A DNA stretch of 43,124 nucleotides from Actinomycetes bacterium (GCA_021851525.1 JAJZDA010000008.1:1-43124), one strand, 5' to 3'; numbered from the stretch's first letter, positions 14,857-23,452 are shown. Made by a program: numbers and translations. Notes: generated by a model not told the origin, from the letters alone.

Positions 14857-17800
14857 CTACGCCCGCGTGACCGCGATCCGCAGCGGCAGCTCGTCGATCA
14901 TCGTGCTGTGCGTCACCGCTGCGTCCGCCAGCGGCTCGTAGGAGACGCCCAGCGCGAGTGTCTCGCCGGCCAGGTAGGCCTCGTGCGCACGCGCCGCGTC
15001 GAGCAGCTGAGGGGCGCCGTCAAGCACCAGCCGGATCCTGTCGGAGATGTCGAACTCCGCCTCACGCCGTGCGGCCTGCACCGCGTGCACAACCTCGCGC
15101 GCCCAGCCCTCGGCGCGCAGGGAGTCGTCGATCTCCAGCTCCAGCGCCACCGCGTGCTGGCCCTCACGCTCCAGCAGGTAGCCCTCCAGCGGCTTCATCG
15201 AGATCAGCAGGTCATCGGCTGTGAGCTCGTGCTCCACGCCGGCGACGTTGACGCCGACCGTGCGGCCCTCGCGCAGCGCGTGCGCGACGCTGCGCGCGTC
15301 CAGCCCGGCGATGGCGCTGGCCGCCATCGGCATGTCCTTGCCAAGGCGCGGGCCGAGCGTGCGGTAGTTGGCCTTGACCTCCACCTCGGCCAGCTCGTCC
15401 GCCTCTGAGACGAAGCGCAGCTCACGCACGTTGAGCTCGTCGCGCACGATCTCAGCCAGTTGCTCAATCGCCTCGCGTTCACCGCCGGTGGCCACCACGA
15501 TCGCCGCTCGCAGCGGCTGACGCAGCTTGATCTTGGAGTGCGCTCGCGCGGCCAGCCCCAGCCCGACGGTCTGGCGGGCAACCGCCATCGCCTGCTCCAG
15601 CGGGAACTCACGCGCACCCGCGCCGGGGAAGTCACAGAGATGCACGCTCGGCTCGCTGCCGTCGAGGTTGTCGTAGATCTCGTCGGCCACGAACGGCGTG
15701 AACGGCGCCAGCAGCTTGGCGAGCGTCACCAGGACGTGGTGCAGGGTCGCGAACGCCGCCGGATCACCGTCCCAGAAGCGCCGCCGCGAACGGCGCACGT
15801 ACCAGTTGGAGACGTCATCCACGAAACCCGCGATGGCGCGCGCCGGCAGCGTCGCGTCGAACGCGTCAAGTGACTCACTGACCACCGCGACTGTCGCCTC
15901 CAGCCGCGAGCGCACCCAGCGGTCAAGCTCCGTCAGCTGGATCTCCTGGCCGGCAGCCGCGAGGCTCTGGGCCTCGATCCCGTTGGCGTTGGCGTAGAGC
16001 ACGTAGAAGCTGTAGGTGTTCCACAGCGGCAGCATGAACTGGCGCACCGCCTCACCCAGCGCCTCCAGTGAGAAGCGGTACCCGTCCCACGGGTACTTGG
16101 ACGCGAACAGGTACCAGCGGAAGGCGTCAGCCCCGAACTGGTCGATCACGTCCCACGGCGCGATCACGTTGCCGCGGGACTTGCTCATCTTCTGCCCGTT
16201 CTCATCGAGGATCAGCCCCAGGCAGATCACGTTGCGATAGGAGCTCTGGCCAAACAGCAGCGTGGAGACCGCCAGCATCGAGTAGAACCAGCCGCGCGTC
16301 TGGTCAAGCGCCTCGCAGATGTAGTCGGCCGGGAAGTGCTCCTCGAACTCCCGCGTGCCGTGCTGCGGTGAGCCGTACTGGGCGAACGGCATTGAGCCGG
16401 AGTCAAACCAGACGTCGATCACCTCCGGCACGCGCTGCATCTCCACGCCACAGCCCTCGACCGTGCAGCTGAAGGTGACGTCGTCTACGAACGGGCGGTG
16501 CGGGTCCTCGAGCCTCACGCCGGCGCGCTGCTCGAGCTCCGCCAGTGAGCCGATCACGTGCTGGTGCCCGGCCGCGCAGCGCCAGACCGGCAGCGGCGTG
16601 CCCCAGTAGCGCTCACGGGAGAGCGCCCAGTCGACGTTGCCCTCCAGCCATTTGCCGAAGCGCCCGTGCTTGACGTGCGGCGGCTGCCAGTTGACGGTCT
16701 CGTTGGACGCCAGCAGCCGGTCCTTGATCTGGCTGGTGCCGATGTACCAGGACGGCTTGGCGTAGTAGAGCAGCGCGGTGTCGCAGCGCCAGCAGTGCGG
16801 GTAGGAGTGCTCGTAGGGGACCGCCTTCAGCAGCTTGCCGCGGGAGCGCAGATCCTCCACCAGATCCGCGTCGCACTCCTTGACCTTGCGGCCCTGATAG
16901 GGGCCGATGCGCTCGTCGTAGGTGCCGTCGAGGCGCACCGGGTTGATCGGCGCCAGGCCGTTCTCCTCACCCAGACGGAAGTCATCCTCGCCAAATGCGA
17001 TGGCCGTGTGCACCAGGCCTGTGCCGTCCTCGGCGGTGACGAAGTCGGCGCCCAGCACGGTGTGGCCGCGCTCTCCGTAGGCGGAGGCCGGGATGAAATC
17101 GAACGGCGGCTCGTAGGCAAGGCCGACCAGCTCACTTCCGGGGAACACCTCGTCGATCTGCACCTGCTCCCCGAAGACCCGTTGCGCCAGCGCCTGCGCG
17201 ACGATGTGGCCGTCGGCGGTGCGCACGTAGCTCAGCTGCGGGTCGACCGCCACCGCCGCGTTTGAGACCAGCGTCCACGGTGTCGTGGTCCACACCACCA
17301 GCTTGCCGCGCTCGCTGGGCAGGATCACGTACGCGGAGGTGTCGACCACGTCCTTGTAGGCACCGGGCTGACCCAGCTCATGGCTGGAGAGCGCCGTGCC
17401 GCAGCGCGGGCAGTAGGGCACCACCTTGAGCTTCTCGAACAGCAGCCCCTGCTCATGGATCGTCTTCAGCGCCCACCAGACCGACTCCACGTAGCTTGCG
17501 TCGAGCGTGCGGTAGGCGTTGTCGGTATCCACCCAGAAGCCGATCCGCTCGGTCAGCCGTGTCCAGTCGTCGATGTGGCTGAGCACCATCTCGCGGCAGC
17601 GTGCGTTGAACTCGGCAATCCCGTACTCCTCGATCTGCTGCTTGTTGCTGAGCCCGAGCTCCCGCTCGACCGCCAGCTCCACCGGCAGGCCGTGGCAATC
17701 CCAGCCGCCCTTGCGCTCCACCAGGTAGCCGCTCATCGCCCGGTAGCGCGTGAAGATGTCCTTGAACGAGCGCGAGAGCACGTGGTGTGAGCCGGGCGCG

Positions 17801-17976
17801 CCGTTGGCGGTCGGCGGCCCCTCGAAGAAGCCCCAGCGTGGACGGCCGCGGCGGCGCTCAATCGACTGCGCGAAGATGTCGCGCTCGCGCCAGCGCGCAA
17901 GCACCTGCTCCTCCAGCGCCGGGAACGAGGCCCGCGGATCGACCGGGCGGTGGGCTGGGCTGTCGGTTGTCGCCAT
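14857..17976 (-). CDS. ileS: Isoleucyl-tRNA synthetase (type 2)
   Basis: Charges tRNA-Ile with isoleucine. The HIGH-box position reads G-S-H-H at residues 62-65 in the context P-P-T-A-N-G-A-P-G, as in other actinobacterial enzymes, and K-M-S-K-S is intact in E-N-G-Q-K-M-S-K-S-R-G-N. The editing domain and a C-terminal anticodon-binding region are present; total length is 1039 aa. These features place it in the eukaryote-like type 2 group, members of which are commonly mupirocin-insensitive (family knowledge, untested here). I chose the ATG at 17976, with TAGAAT 10 nt upstream. The gap is too short and lacks the conserved elements for me to call a T-box. Confidence 0.96.
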   Translation of the reverse strand: MATTDSPAHRPVDPRASFPALEEQVLARWRERDIFAQSIERRRGRPRWGFFEGPPTANGAPGSHHVLSRSFKDIFTRYRAMSGYLVERKGGWDCHGLPVELAVERELGLSNKQQIEEYGIAEFNARCREMVLSHIDDWTRLTERIGFWVDTDNAYRTLDASYVESVWWALKTIHEQGLLFEKLKVVPYCPRCGTALSSHELGQPGAYKDVVDTSAYVILPSERGKLVVWTTTPWTLVSNAAVAVDPQLSYVRTADGHIVAQALAQRVFGEQVQIDEVFPGSELVGLAYEPPFDFIPASAYGERGHTVLGADFVTAEDGTGLVHTAIAFGEDDFRLGEENGLAPINPVRLDGTYDERIGPYQGRKVKECDADLVEDLRSRGKLLKAVPYEHSYPHCWRCDTALLYYAKPSWYIGTSQIKDRLLASNETVNWQPPHVKHGRFGKWLEGNVDWALSRERYWGTPLPVWRCAAGHQHVIGSLAELEQRAGVRLEDPHRPFVDDVTFSCTVEGCGVEMQRVPEVIDVWFDSGSMPFAQYGSPQHGTREFEEHFPADYICEALDQTRGWFYSMLAVSTLLFGQSSYRNVICLGLILDENGQKMSKSRGNVIAPWDVIDQFGADAFRWYLFASKYPWDGYRFSLEALGEAVRQFMLPLWNTYSFYVLYANANGIEAQSLAAAGQEIQLTELDRWVRSRLEATVAVVSESLDAFDATLPARAIAGFVDDVSNWYVRRSRRRFWDGDPAAFATLHHVLVTLAKLLAPFTPFVADEIYDNLDGSEPSVHLCDFPGAGAREFPLEQAMAVARQTVGLGLAARAHSKIKLRQPLRAAIVVATGGEREAIEQLAEIVRDELNVRELRFVSEADELAEVEVKANYRTLGPRLGKDMPMAASAIAGLDARSVAHALREGRTVGVNVAGVEHELTADDLLISMKPLEGYLLEREGQHAVALELEIDDSLRAEGWAREVVHAVQAARREAEFDISDRIRLVLDGAPQLLDAARAHEAYLAGETLALGVSYEPLADAAVTHSTMIDELPLRIAVTRA

Positions 17977-17986
17977 CGGGCGTTCG

Positions 17987-17992
17987 ATTCTA
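17987..17992 (-). promoter_or_regulatory. ileS -10 box TAGAAT
   Basis: On the minus strand TAGAAT lies 10 nt before the ileS ATG, which predicts a very short leader. The reverse complement superficially looks like a tRNA T-loop but does not fold as one. Confidence 0.5.
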
Positions 17993-18005
17993 GGTGGCCG
18001 CGCCC

Positions 18006-18035
18006 GCTGCCGGTGGCCAGCGGGCCACCGGCAGC
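18006..18035. repeat. Inverted repeat in the ileS/hydrolase gap
   Basis: A perfect 12-bp stem (GCTGCCGGTGGC / GCCACCGGCAGC) with a 6-nt loop lies between the divergent ileS and hydrolase genes. If TAGAAT is the ileS promoter, the hairpin is upstream of the transcript and would act as DNA, for example as a protein-binding dyad. Confidence 0.7.
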
Positions 18036-18108
18036 GCTGCACCGCCTGCTTGTCCGTCATGGACCAAAGCGCCGGGCGTGCGGGCCAGTGCGGCAGCTGG
18101 CGCGGAGC

Positions 18109-18114
18109 GATACT
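18109..18114 (+). promoter_or_regulatory. GATACT -10-like hexamer
   Basis: GATACT lies 7 nt before the ATG at 18122, with no Shine-Dalgarno. It differs from TANNNT only at the first base. Confidence 0.35.
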
Positions 18115-18121
18115 GAGACGC

Positions 18122-18961
18122 ATGCGGTTGCGTCTCTACCACCACCAGGACGGCGCCCGCGTCGCCTACCGGGAGAGCGGCGCCGGCCCCGCGATCGTGC
18201 TGCTGCATTCGCTGGGGCTCACGCACCGCGAGTTTGAGCCGGTGGTGGAGGCGCTCAGCGCGCGCTTTCGCGTGATCCTGCCCGACCTGCCGCTGCACGG
18301 CGACTCCGAGGACCGGCCGCGTCACCCGTACACGCCGCAGTGGATGGTGGAGGTGCTGAGCGGCTTCTGCGCTGAGGTCGGAGGGCCGCGCGCCGCGTTG
18401 GTCGGTCATGACCTGGGCGCTGAGCTGGCGCTGGGTGCGGTGCTTGCGGGGACGCTTGCGCCCCGGCGTCTGGTGCTGCTGCCCAACCGCATGCACGGCC
18501 GCGATCAGCGGCCCGGGTTGCGCCTGGCGTGGGCCGGGGTCACCGGCCTGGGGACGGTTCCGGGGGTGGATCTGGCGCTCTCTCACGCGGTGCGCCTGGC
18601 CGCCAGGCCGCGCGTCGCCGACCGTCTCAGCCATCAGCGCAACCCGGCGGCACGTGACCTGATGCGCCACGCCTTCGGCGACCTGGCCGGCGACTCCAGC
18701 CGCATGCGGGCGTGGGCCAAGTTCGCACGCCATTGGCCGCGCGGCGCCCAGCGTGAGCTGCTGGGGCGCTACCCGTCGCTGCAGTTGCCGGTGTTGCTGC
18801 TGTGGGCTGAGGAGGATCCGCTCGCACCGCTGCAGGTGGCGCGTGAGGCGCTTGATCTGATCCCCGGCGCGCAGCTGCGCACGATCGCTGACGCCGGCTT
18901 CCTGGTCGCCTACGACGACCCCGTGGCGCTGGCGCGAGAATTGATCTGGTTCTGTGACTGA
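18122..18961 (+). CDS. Alpha/beta hydrolase lacking the catalytic histidine
   Basis: The 279-aa product has the alpha/beta-hydrolase layout: oxyanion loop L-L-H-S-L-G near 27-32, nucleophile elbow G-H-D97-L-G-A as in epoxide hydrolases and haloalkane dehalogenases, and an acid D232 in W-A-E-E-D-P. The position that should carry the catalytic His, in the usual A-G-H-x pattern before the E/D-P, reads A-G-F260. The otherwise normal flanks (I-A-D-A-G-F ... Y-D-D-P) make misalignment unlikely. It may be a non-catalytic or altered member. It is a single gene, divergent from ileS, followed by the long repeat region before fumC. Confidence 0.8.
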   Translation: MRLRLYHHQDGARVAYRESGAGPAIVLLHSLGLTHREFEPVVEALSARFRVILPDLPLHGDSEDRPRHPYTPQWMVEVLSGFCAEVGGPRAALVGHDLGAELALGAVLAGTLAPRRLVLLPNRMHGRDQRPGLRLAWAGVTGLGTVPGVDLALSHAVRLAARPRVADRLSHQRNPAARDLMRHAFGDLAGDSSRMRAWAKFARHWPRGAQRELLGRYPSLQLPVLLLWAEEDPLAPLQVAREALDLIPGAQLRTIADAGFLVAYDDPVALARELIWFCD

Positions 18962-19675
18962 GCGCCGCTCTGACCGCGTACCACCACCGAGCCTCACCGC
19001 CGAGCGAGCACCACCGAGCTGACCCCATCCTGATCGACCATCACCGCCGAGCACCACCGCGGAGGGCCACGCCGAGCGAGCACGCACGCCGAGCACCACC
19101 GAGCGCCGCCGAGCGAGCACCACGACCGAGCACCACGACCGAGCACCCACACCGAGCGCCGCCGAGCGAGCACCACGACCGAGCACCACGACCGAGCACC
19201 CACACCGAGCACCACCGAACACCCACACCGAGCGCCGCCGAGCGCCACCCTGGGGGAGAAACCGAGCGTGGGGATGGCTTTCTCCCCCAGCGATCCGCGG
19301 GACGCCGGCCTGATCTGTGTGGTTGGGAGCGCCGCAGCGCACCGGATTCCTGGTGGACACGCTCGGGAGTTGTCTCCCAGAGTGGACCCGAGATTGAAAA
19401 TGGGACACCGGAACTGAGCCCCCGAGACGCGGAAGCCTCGACAACTCGACACCTCGAGACCCCGGCAACTCGACACCTCGACAACTCGAGACCCCGACAT
19501 CCCGACACCGCGAGATCCCGACACCGCGAGACCCCGACACCGCGAGACCCCGACACCGCGAGACCCCGACACCCTGAGACCCCGAGACCTCGATACGCCG
19601 AGACCGCGAAACCCTGAAAACCTGAAACCCTGAAACCCTGAAACCCCAAACTGAAACCCGAGCAGGAAGGTTGAG
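18962..19675. repeat. 714-bp non-coding repeat region upstream of fumC
   Basis: There is no convincing gene here. A first block (about 18970-19245) is built from CCGAGCACCACC-type units and contains an exact 53-bp tandem duplication (19098-19150 and 19151-19203). A unique island (about 19246-19430) carries a hairpin. A second block (about 19430-19660) has CGAGACCCCGACACCG units with a 16-bp period (four copies, 19511-19574) and then CCCTGAAA-type 8-bp units (about 19610-19645). Long minus-strand open frames across it are low-complexity translations of the repeats. Confidence 0.9.
19250..19290. repeat. 12-bp-stem inverted repeat in the fumC upstream island
   Basis: CTGGGGGAGAAA (19250-19261) pairs perfectly with TTTCTCCCCCAG (19279-19290) across a 17-nt loop. 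A smaller dyad GGGAG-TTGT-CTCCC follows at 19365-19378. Function is unknown. Confidence 0.75.
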
Positions 19676-21016
19676 ATGAGCGTGAGCGCAAACCAGCAGC
19701 TGTGGGGCGGCGAAACGACCAAGGCCGTCGCCAACTTCCCCATCTCCGGCGAGCCGATCCCGGCAGCGGTGATCCACTGGCTGGGGCGGATCAAGGGCGC
19801 TGCCGCGCGGGTCAACGCGGAGCTCGGCCTGCTCGACGCAGGCCTGGCGCAGCGGATCGCTGCCGCCGCCGACCGTGTCGCCGCCGGGGAGTTCGATGAT
19901 CAGTTCCCGATCGATGTCTTCCAGACCGGCTCCGGAACCTCCTCGAACATGAACGCCAACGAGGTTATTGCGGCGCTTGCCACGCAGGCCGACGCGGAGC
20001 ACCCGGCGCATCGCAATGATCACGTCAACATGGGACAGTCGTCCAACGACGTGTTTCCCTCGGCGGTGCACCTCGCGGCGCTCTCGGAGGCGACCACTGA
20101 GCTGCTGCCCGCGCTGGAAGCGCTCGAGGCGTCGTTTGCCGCCAAGGCGCTGGAGTTCCATGACGTCGTCAAGTCCGGGCGCACGCACCTGATGGACGCC
20201 GTGCCGGTGACCCTCGGACAGGAGTTCTCCGGTTACGCGGCCCAGGTCCGCCTGGCCGCCCGACGCGTGCGCGCGGCGCTGCCCCAGGTTGCGCAGATCC
20301 CGCTGGGGGGCACCGCCACCGGCACCGGGCTCAACACCCACCCGGAGTTCGCCGCCCGCGTGCGGGCACGGTTGAGCGCGGACAGCGGCCTGAGCATCTC
20401 CGCCCCCGAGGATCCCTTTGAGGCGCAGGGCAACCGTGACGCGCTGGTGGAGCTGTCCGGGGCGCTGAAGGTGATCGCCGTCTCATTCACGAAGATCGCC
20501 AATGACCTGGCGCTGATGGGCTCCGGTCCGCGCGCCGGGATCGGTGAGATCTTCCTGCCGGAGCTGCAGAAGGGCTCCTCGATCATGCCCGGCAAGGTCA
20601 ACCCGGTGATCCCGGAGGTGACCCTGCAGGTCGCCGCCCAGGTGATTGGCAACGACGGCGCGATCACGATCGCCGGCAGCCAGGGCAACTTCGAGCTCAA
20701 CGTGCGCGTGCCGCTGATCGCGCGCAACCTGCTGGAGTCGATCGCGCTGCTGGCGGCCACCGCCCGCGTGCTCAAGCAGAAGTGTGTCGACGGGATCGAG
20801 GCGAACCTGCCGGGTTGCGAGCGCAGCGCCGAGTCGACGCTCGCCGCGGCCACCGCGCTGAACCCCCATATCGGCTATGACAAGGCCGCGGAGATCGTCA
20901 AGGAGGCCGCGCACTCAGGACGCATGCTGCGCGAGGTCGCCTACGAGTACGGGGTTGACGAGCAGACCTACAACGCAGCGATGGATCTGCGCAGGATGGC
21001 GCAGGGCAACCTCTAG
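19676..21016 (+). CDS. fumC: Class II fumarate hydratase
   Basis: Iron-independent fumarase of the TCA cycle, fumarate to malate. Family motifs are F-Q-T-G-S-G-T-S-S-N-M-N near residue 82, S-G-R-T-H-L-M-D-A near 165, and the signature loop G-S-S-I-M-P-G-K-V-N-P near 300. Length is 446 aa, about 15 residues shorter at the N-terminus than E. coli FumC, starting just before the WGxxT motif (W-G-G-E-T-T-K). Start ATG is preceded by AGGAAGG at 19664-19670. The gene is preceded by 714 bp of repeats and followed by a stem-loop, so it is monocistronic. Confidence 0.96.
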   Translation: MSVSANQQLWGGETTKAVANFPISGEPIPAAVIHWLGRIKGAAARVNAELGLLDAGLAQRIAAAADRVAAGEFDDQFPIDVFQTGSGTSSNMNANEVIAALATQADAEHPAHRNDHVNMGQSSNDVFPSAVHLAALSEATTELLPALEALEASFAAKALEFHDVVKSGRTHLMDAVPVTLGQEFSGYAAQVRLAARRVRAALPQVAQIPLGGTATGTGLNTHPEFAARVRARLSADSGLSISAPEDPFEAQGNRDALVELSGALKVIAVSFTKIANDLALMGSGPRAGIGEIFLPELQKGSSIMPGKVNPVIPEVTLQVAAQVIGNDGAITIAGSQGNFELNVRVPLIARNLLESIALLAATARVLKQKCVDGIEANLPGCERSAESTLAAATALNPHIGYDKAAEIVKEAAHSGRMLREVAYEYGVDEQTYNAAMDLRRMAQGNL

Positions 21017-21075
21017 ACACTGAGTGCCACGCGGGACACCAGCCTCCCGCGGCTGCGCGCGCGGCACACGCGGCC

Positions 21076-21112
21076 GAGGAGCGCTCGTCCAGGACCTGAA
21101 CGAGCGCTCCTC
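21076..21112 (+). terminator. fumC terminator
   Basis: A perfect 13-bp stem (GAGGAGCGCTCGT / ACGAGCGCTCCTC) with an 11-nt loop lies 60 nt after the fumC stop, followed by GCGTTCTC. Placement supports termination. Confidence 0.75.
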
Positions 21113-21161
21113 GCGTTCTCAGCCTTGACCCGCGCGTGACCGCGGCGTCCCGGGCTGCGGG

Positions 21162-21197
21162 GGGTCGTGCGCCGGCGGTCCTGGCCGGGCACGACCC
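21162..21197. repeat. Inverted repeat downstream of fumC
   Basis: GGGTCGTGC (21162-21170) pairs with GCACGACCC (21189-21197) over an 18-nt loop. It is in the 419-bp gap between fumC and the nitrilase gene, which otherwise holds the fumC terminator and the 17-bp minisatellite. Confidence 0.55.
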
Positions 21198-21311
21198 GGA
21201 GTCAGAGGACGGCCGCCTGCGCCGGTTGTGCGGTCCGGCGGCCAGCCGTGGCCTTCGTGCGCAGCGTCCCGCCCGGCAGCTCATGCGGTGCTCGCGCCGG
21301 CGGCGACCGTT

Positions 21312-21430
21312 CCCGAGGCCCGACCGATCCCGAGGCCCGACCGATCCCGAGGCCCCACCGATCCCGAGGCCCCACCGATCGCGAGGCCCGACCGATCCCG
21401 AGGCCACACCGATCCCGAGGCCCTACAGTT
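21312..21430. repeat. 17-bp minisatellite, seven copies
   Basis: Seven units of CCCGAGGCCCGACCGAT and close variants abut the nitrilase gene. The last unit is degenerate and contains TACAGT, the likely -10 box of that gene, so copy number would set the spacing of any upstream promoter element. Confidence 0.95.
21424..21429 (+). promoter_or_regulatory. TACAGT -10-like hexamer
   Basis: TACAGT lies 6 nt before the ATG at 21436, without a Shine-Dalgarno, at the end of the 17-bp repeat array. Confidence 0.5.
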
Positions 21431-21435
21431 CACGC

Positions 21436-22272
21436 ATGCGGATCGCGTGTCAACAGTTCGCCCCGGAGATCGCGGCCTTCGACGTGAACCGCGCCGCCTC
21501 GTCGCAGCGGATCCGGGCGGCTGTCGGGCAGGGTGCCGAGCTGGTGGTGCTGCCGGAGCTCACAACCTCCGGCTACGTGTTCAGCTCGCGTGAGGAGGCG
21601 GCGTCGGTGGCCATCCCGGTCGATCATCCACTGTTCGCCGAGTGGGCTGCCGAGATAGCCGAGGCTCCGGGCGGGCGCGGCCTGGTGATCGGCGGCTTCT
21701 GTGAGCTCGGCGCGAGCGGCGCCCTCTACAACAGCGCGGCGGTGGTCAGTGGCGAGGGACTCGTGGCGGTTTATCGCAAGACGCACCTGTGGGATCGCGA
21801 GAAGCTGTTCTTTGAGCCGGGGTCCGACCCGCCGCCGGTCATCGAGACGGTCGCGGGCCGGATTGGGGTCGCGATCTGTTATGACCTCGAGTTCCCGGAG
21901 CTGACGCGGAGCCTGGCGCTGCGCGGTGCTGAGCTGGTCGCGGTGCCGACAAACTGGCCGCTCGTGCCGCGCCCGGGCAACGAGCACCCGCCTGAGGTGG
22001 TGATCGCGATGGCCGCGGCCCGAACCAACCGCATGTTCATCGCCTGCTGCGACCGCAGCGGAACCGAGCGCGGTCAGCGCTGGACGCAGGGCACGGCGAT
22101 CATCGATTGCGACGGCTGGGTGATCGCACGAGCGGACGCCGGTGCTGCGGTTGCGGATGTCGAGCTGTCGCGGGCACGCGAGAAGCGGCTCACCGCGCTG
22201 GCCGACGCGCTGGGTGACCGTCGTCCCGAGCTCTACGGTGATCTCGTGCGAGAGATCCCGTGGGGCGGTTAG
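21436..22272 (+). CDS. Nitrilase-superfamily amidohydrolase
   Basis: Carbon-nitrogen hydrolase of about 278 aa acting on an amide or N-carbamoyl compound. The Glu-Lys-Cys triad is visible in L-P-E-L-T-T-S-G-Y (Glu near 42), Y-R-K-T-H-L (Lys near 115) and I-C-Y-D-L-E-F-P-E (Cys near 148). The overall form resembles the omega-amidase and N-carbamoylputrescine amidase branches, but the substrate cannot be assigned. It stands alone, converging on the LacI gene with a 20-bp gap, so it is probably not part of the neighbouring catabolic operon. Confidence 0.87.
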   Translation: MRIACQQFAPEIAAFDVNRAASSQRIRAAVGQGAELVVLPELTTSGYVFSSREEAASVAIPVDHPLFAEWAAEIAEAPGGRGLVIGGFCELGASGALYNSAAVVSGEGLVAVYRKTHLWDREKLFFEPGSDPPPVIETVAGRIGVAICYDLEFPELTRSLALRGAELVAVPTNWPLVPRPGNEHPPEVVIAMAAARTNRMFIACCDRSGTERGQRWTQGTAIIDCDGWVIARADAGAAVADVELSRAREKRLTALADALGDRRPELYGDLVREIPWGG

Positions 22273-22292
22273 CCGCCGCGCACTGAGGCCGG

Positions 22293-23408
22293 TCAGGCGC
22301 CCGTCGCCGGGGGAGCGAGGCTGCGACGCACGACCAGACGGGGCTCGAACACCATCTGTCGCGCCGCGTCGCTGTCGACGCGACCCTCGATTCGCTCGAT
22401 CAGCAACTCGACGGCAGCGCGAGCCATGGCCTCCATCGGCTGATGCACGGTGGTCAGGCCGAACACCTCCCACGCGGCCATCGGCAGGTCATCGAAGCCC
22501 ACCAGCGAGACGTCCCCGGGCACGCTCAGGCCGAGCGCCGCGGTCGCGTTGAAGGCACCGATGGCGACGATGTCGTTGGAGCACAGCACAACGGTGGGGC
22601 GCGGCCTCTGCGCCATCAGCTCGACCATCGCCTGATGGCCGGCCTCAAACGTGAAGTTGCCGTGACGGACGACCGCGTCCGGCAGCTCGAGTCCTGCGGC
22701 GGTGACGGCCGCGCGCACGCCTCGCTCGCGATCACGGCCCGTGCTCGTGTCCGGCGGGCCGAAGATCGCGCCGATCCGGACGTGACCGAGGCGCACGGCC
22801 TCTCCGGTGGCCAGTGAAGCGCCCAGCGAGTTGTCGACGACCGCGCTGTCAGCCGCCACTCCCTCAACAAAGCGGGTGAGGAAGACGAACGGCATCGAGC
22901 GGCGGGCCAGGACGCGCGGGAGCGTGCCATCCAGCCGGCTGGTGGTCAGCACCACTCCGTCGGTTGAGCGGTTGAGCAGACGATCCAGCAGCGGACTGAT
23001 CTCCTCCGCTCGGGCCTCGGCCTCGGCCGATCCCAGATCACCGTCGCCACCGAGCGGCTCGACAGTCTCGGTCAAGAGGACGGTCCGATAGTTCTGGACC
23101 GACGCCTCGTCGTGCAGGGGTGCGATCAGGTGTGGATAGAACGCGTTGCCAAGGTCCGTGACGACGATCGCGATCGTCCGCGTGCTGCGTGTCACCAGGC
23201 TGCGGCCAACCTCGCTCGGGACGTAGTGCAGCGCCGACGCGGCGCTCAGCACGCGCTCGCGGGTGGAAGCGGCAACGCGCCTGTCGTTGCGCAGGACGCG
23301 GGAGACCGTCGACTGCGAGACGCCGGCCGCCCTGGCGACGTCGTGGCTGGTCACGCTCTCCGGACGGCTGGCGCCGTCCACGTGGGCTGGTCGCTCCGGC
23401 GAGTTCAC
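22293..23408 (-). CDS. LacI-family transcriptional regulator
   Basis: A 371-aa repressor with an N-terminal helix-turn-helix (about 19-41: S-H-D-V-A-R-A-A-G-V-S-Q-S-T-V-S-R-V-L), a hinge helix near 60-72 and a periplasmic-binding-protein-like effector domain ending with V-S-L-V-G-F-D-D-L-P. It is divergent from the cupin/ABC/dehydrogenase operon, so it very likely controls that operon and itself; the effector would be the imported compound or a derivative. Start is the GTG at 23408. A 15-codon upstream frame ends on GTGA at this start. A minus-strand TATGCT (23498-23493) is a plausible -10 box. Confidence 0.92.
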   Translation of the reverse strand: MNSPERPAHVDGASRPESVTSHDVARAAGVSQSTVSRVLRNDRRVAASTRERVLSAASALHYVPSEVGRSLVTRSTRTIAIVVTDLGNAFYPHLIAPLHDEASVQNYRTVLLTETVEPLGGDGDLGSAEAEARAEEISPLLDRLLNRSTDGVVLTTSRLDGTLPRVLARRSMPFVFLTRFVEGVAADSAVVDNSLGASLATGEAVRLGHVRIGAIFGPPDTSTGRDRERGVRAAVTAAGLELPDAVVRHGNFTFEAGHQAMVELMAQRPRPTVVLCSNDIVAIGAFNATAALGLSVPGDVSLVGFDDLPMAAWEVFGLTTVHQPMEAMARAAVELLIERIEGRVDSDAARQMVFEPRLVVRRSLAPPATGA

Positions 23409-23452
23409 GCTGATGAGGCTGAGCGGTGGTCTGAACGTTCCAAGGCGGACAT
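23405..23452 (-). other. Possible 15-codon leader ORF overlapping the lacI-type start
   Basis: An ATG at 23452 opens a 15-codon frame whose TGA overlaps the regulator's GTG start (GTGA). A GGAG sequence lies just upstream of the ATG, whereas the regulator's own start has no Shine-Dalgarno. This could be a translational-coupling leader; it may also be chance. Confidence 0.3.

Noticed and set aside
17974-17998. Possible tRNA T-arm (GTTCGATTC)
   Set aside because: The 5-nt flanks do not pair as a T-stem, and no acceptor stem or anticodon arm fits around it. The minus strand reads as the ileS -10 box TAGAAT.
18994-19815. Minus-strand Ser/Gly/Val-rich repeat ORFs
   Set aside because: They are direct translations of 8-53 bp DNA repeats in several frames at once, without a start signal or family match.
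17990-20341. 783-aa minus-strand open frame
   Set aside because: It runs antisense through the hydrolase and fumC genes and through tandem repeats. The translation is low complexity in the repeat part and a codon shadow elsewhere.
21312-21430. CRISPR-like array
   Set aside because: Units are contiguous 17-mers with no spacers and no cas genes are nearby; this is a minisatellite.
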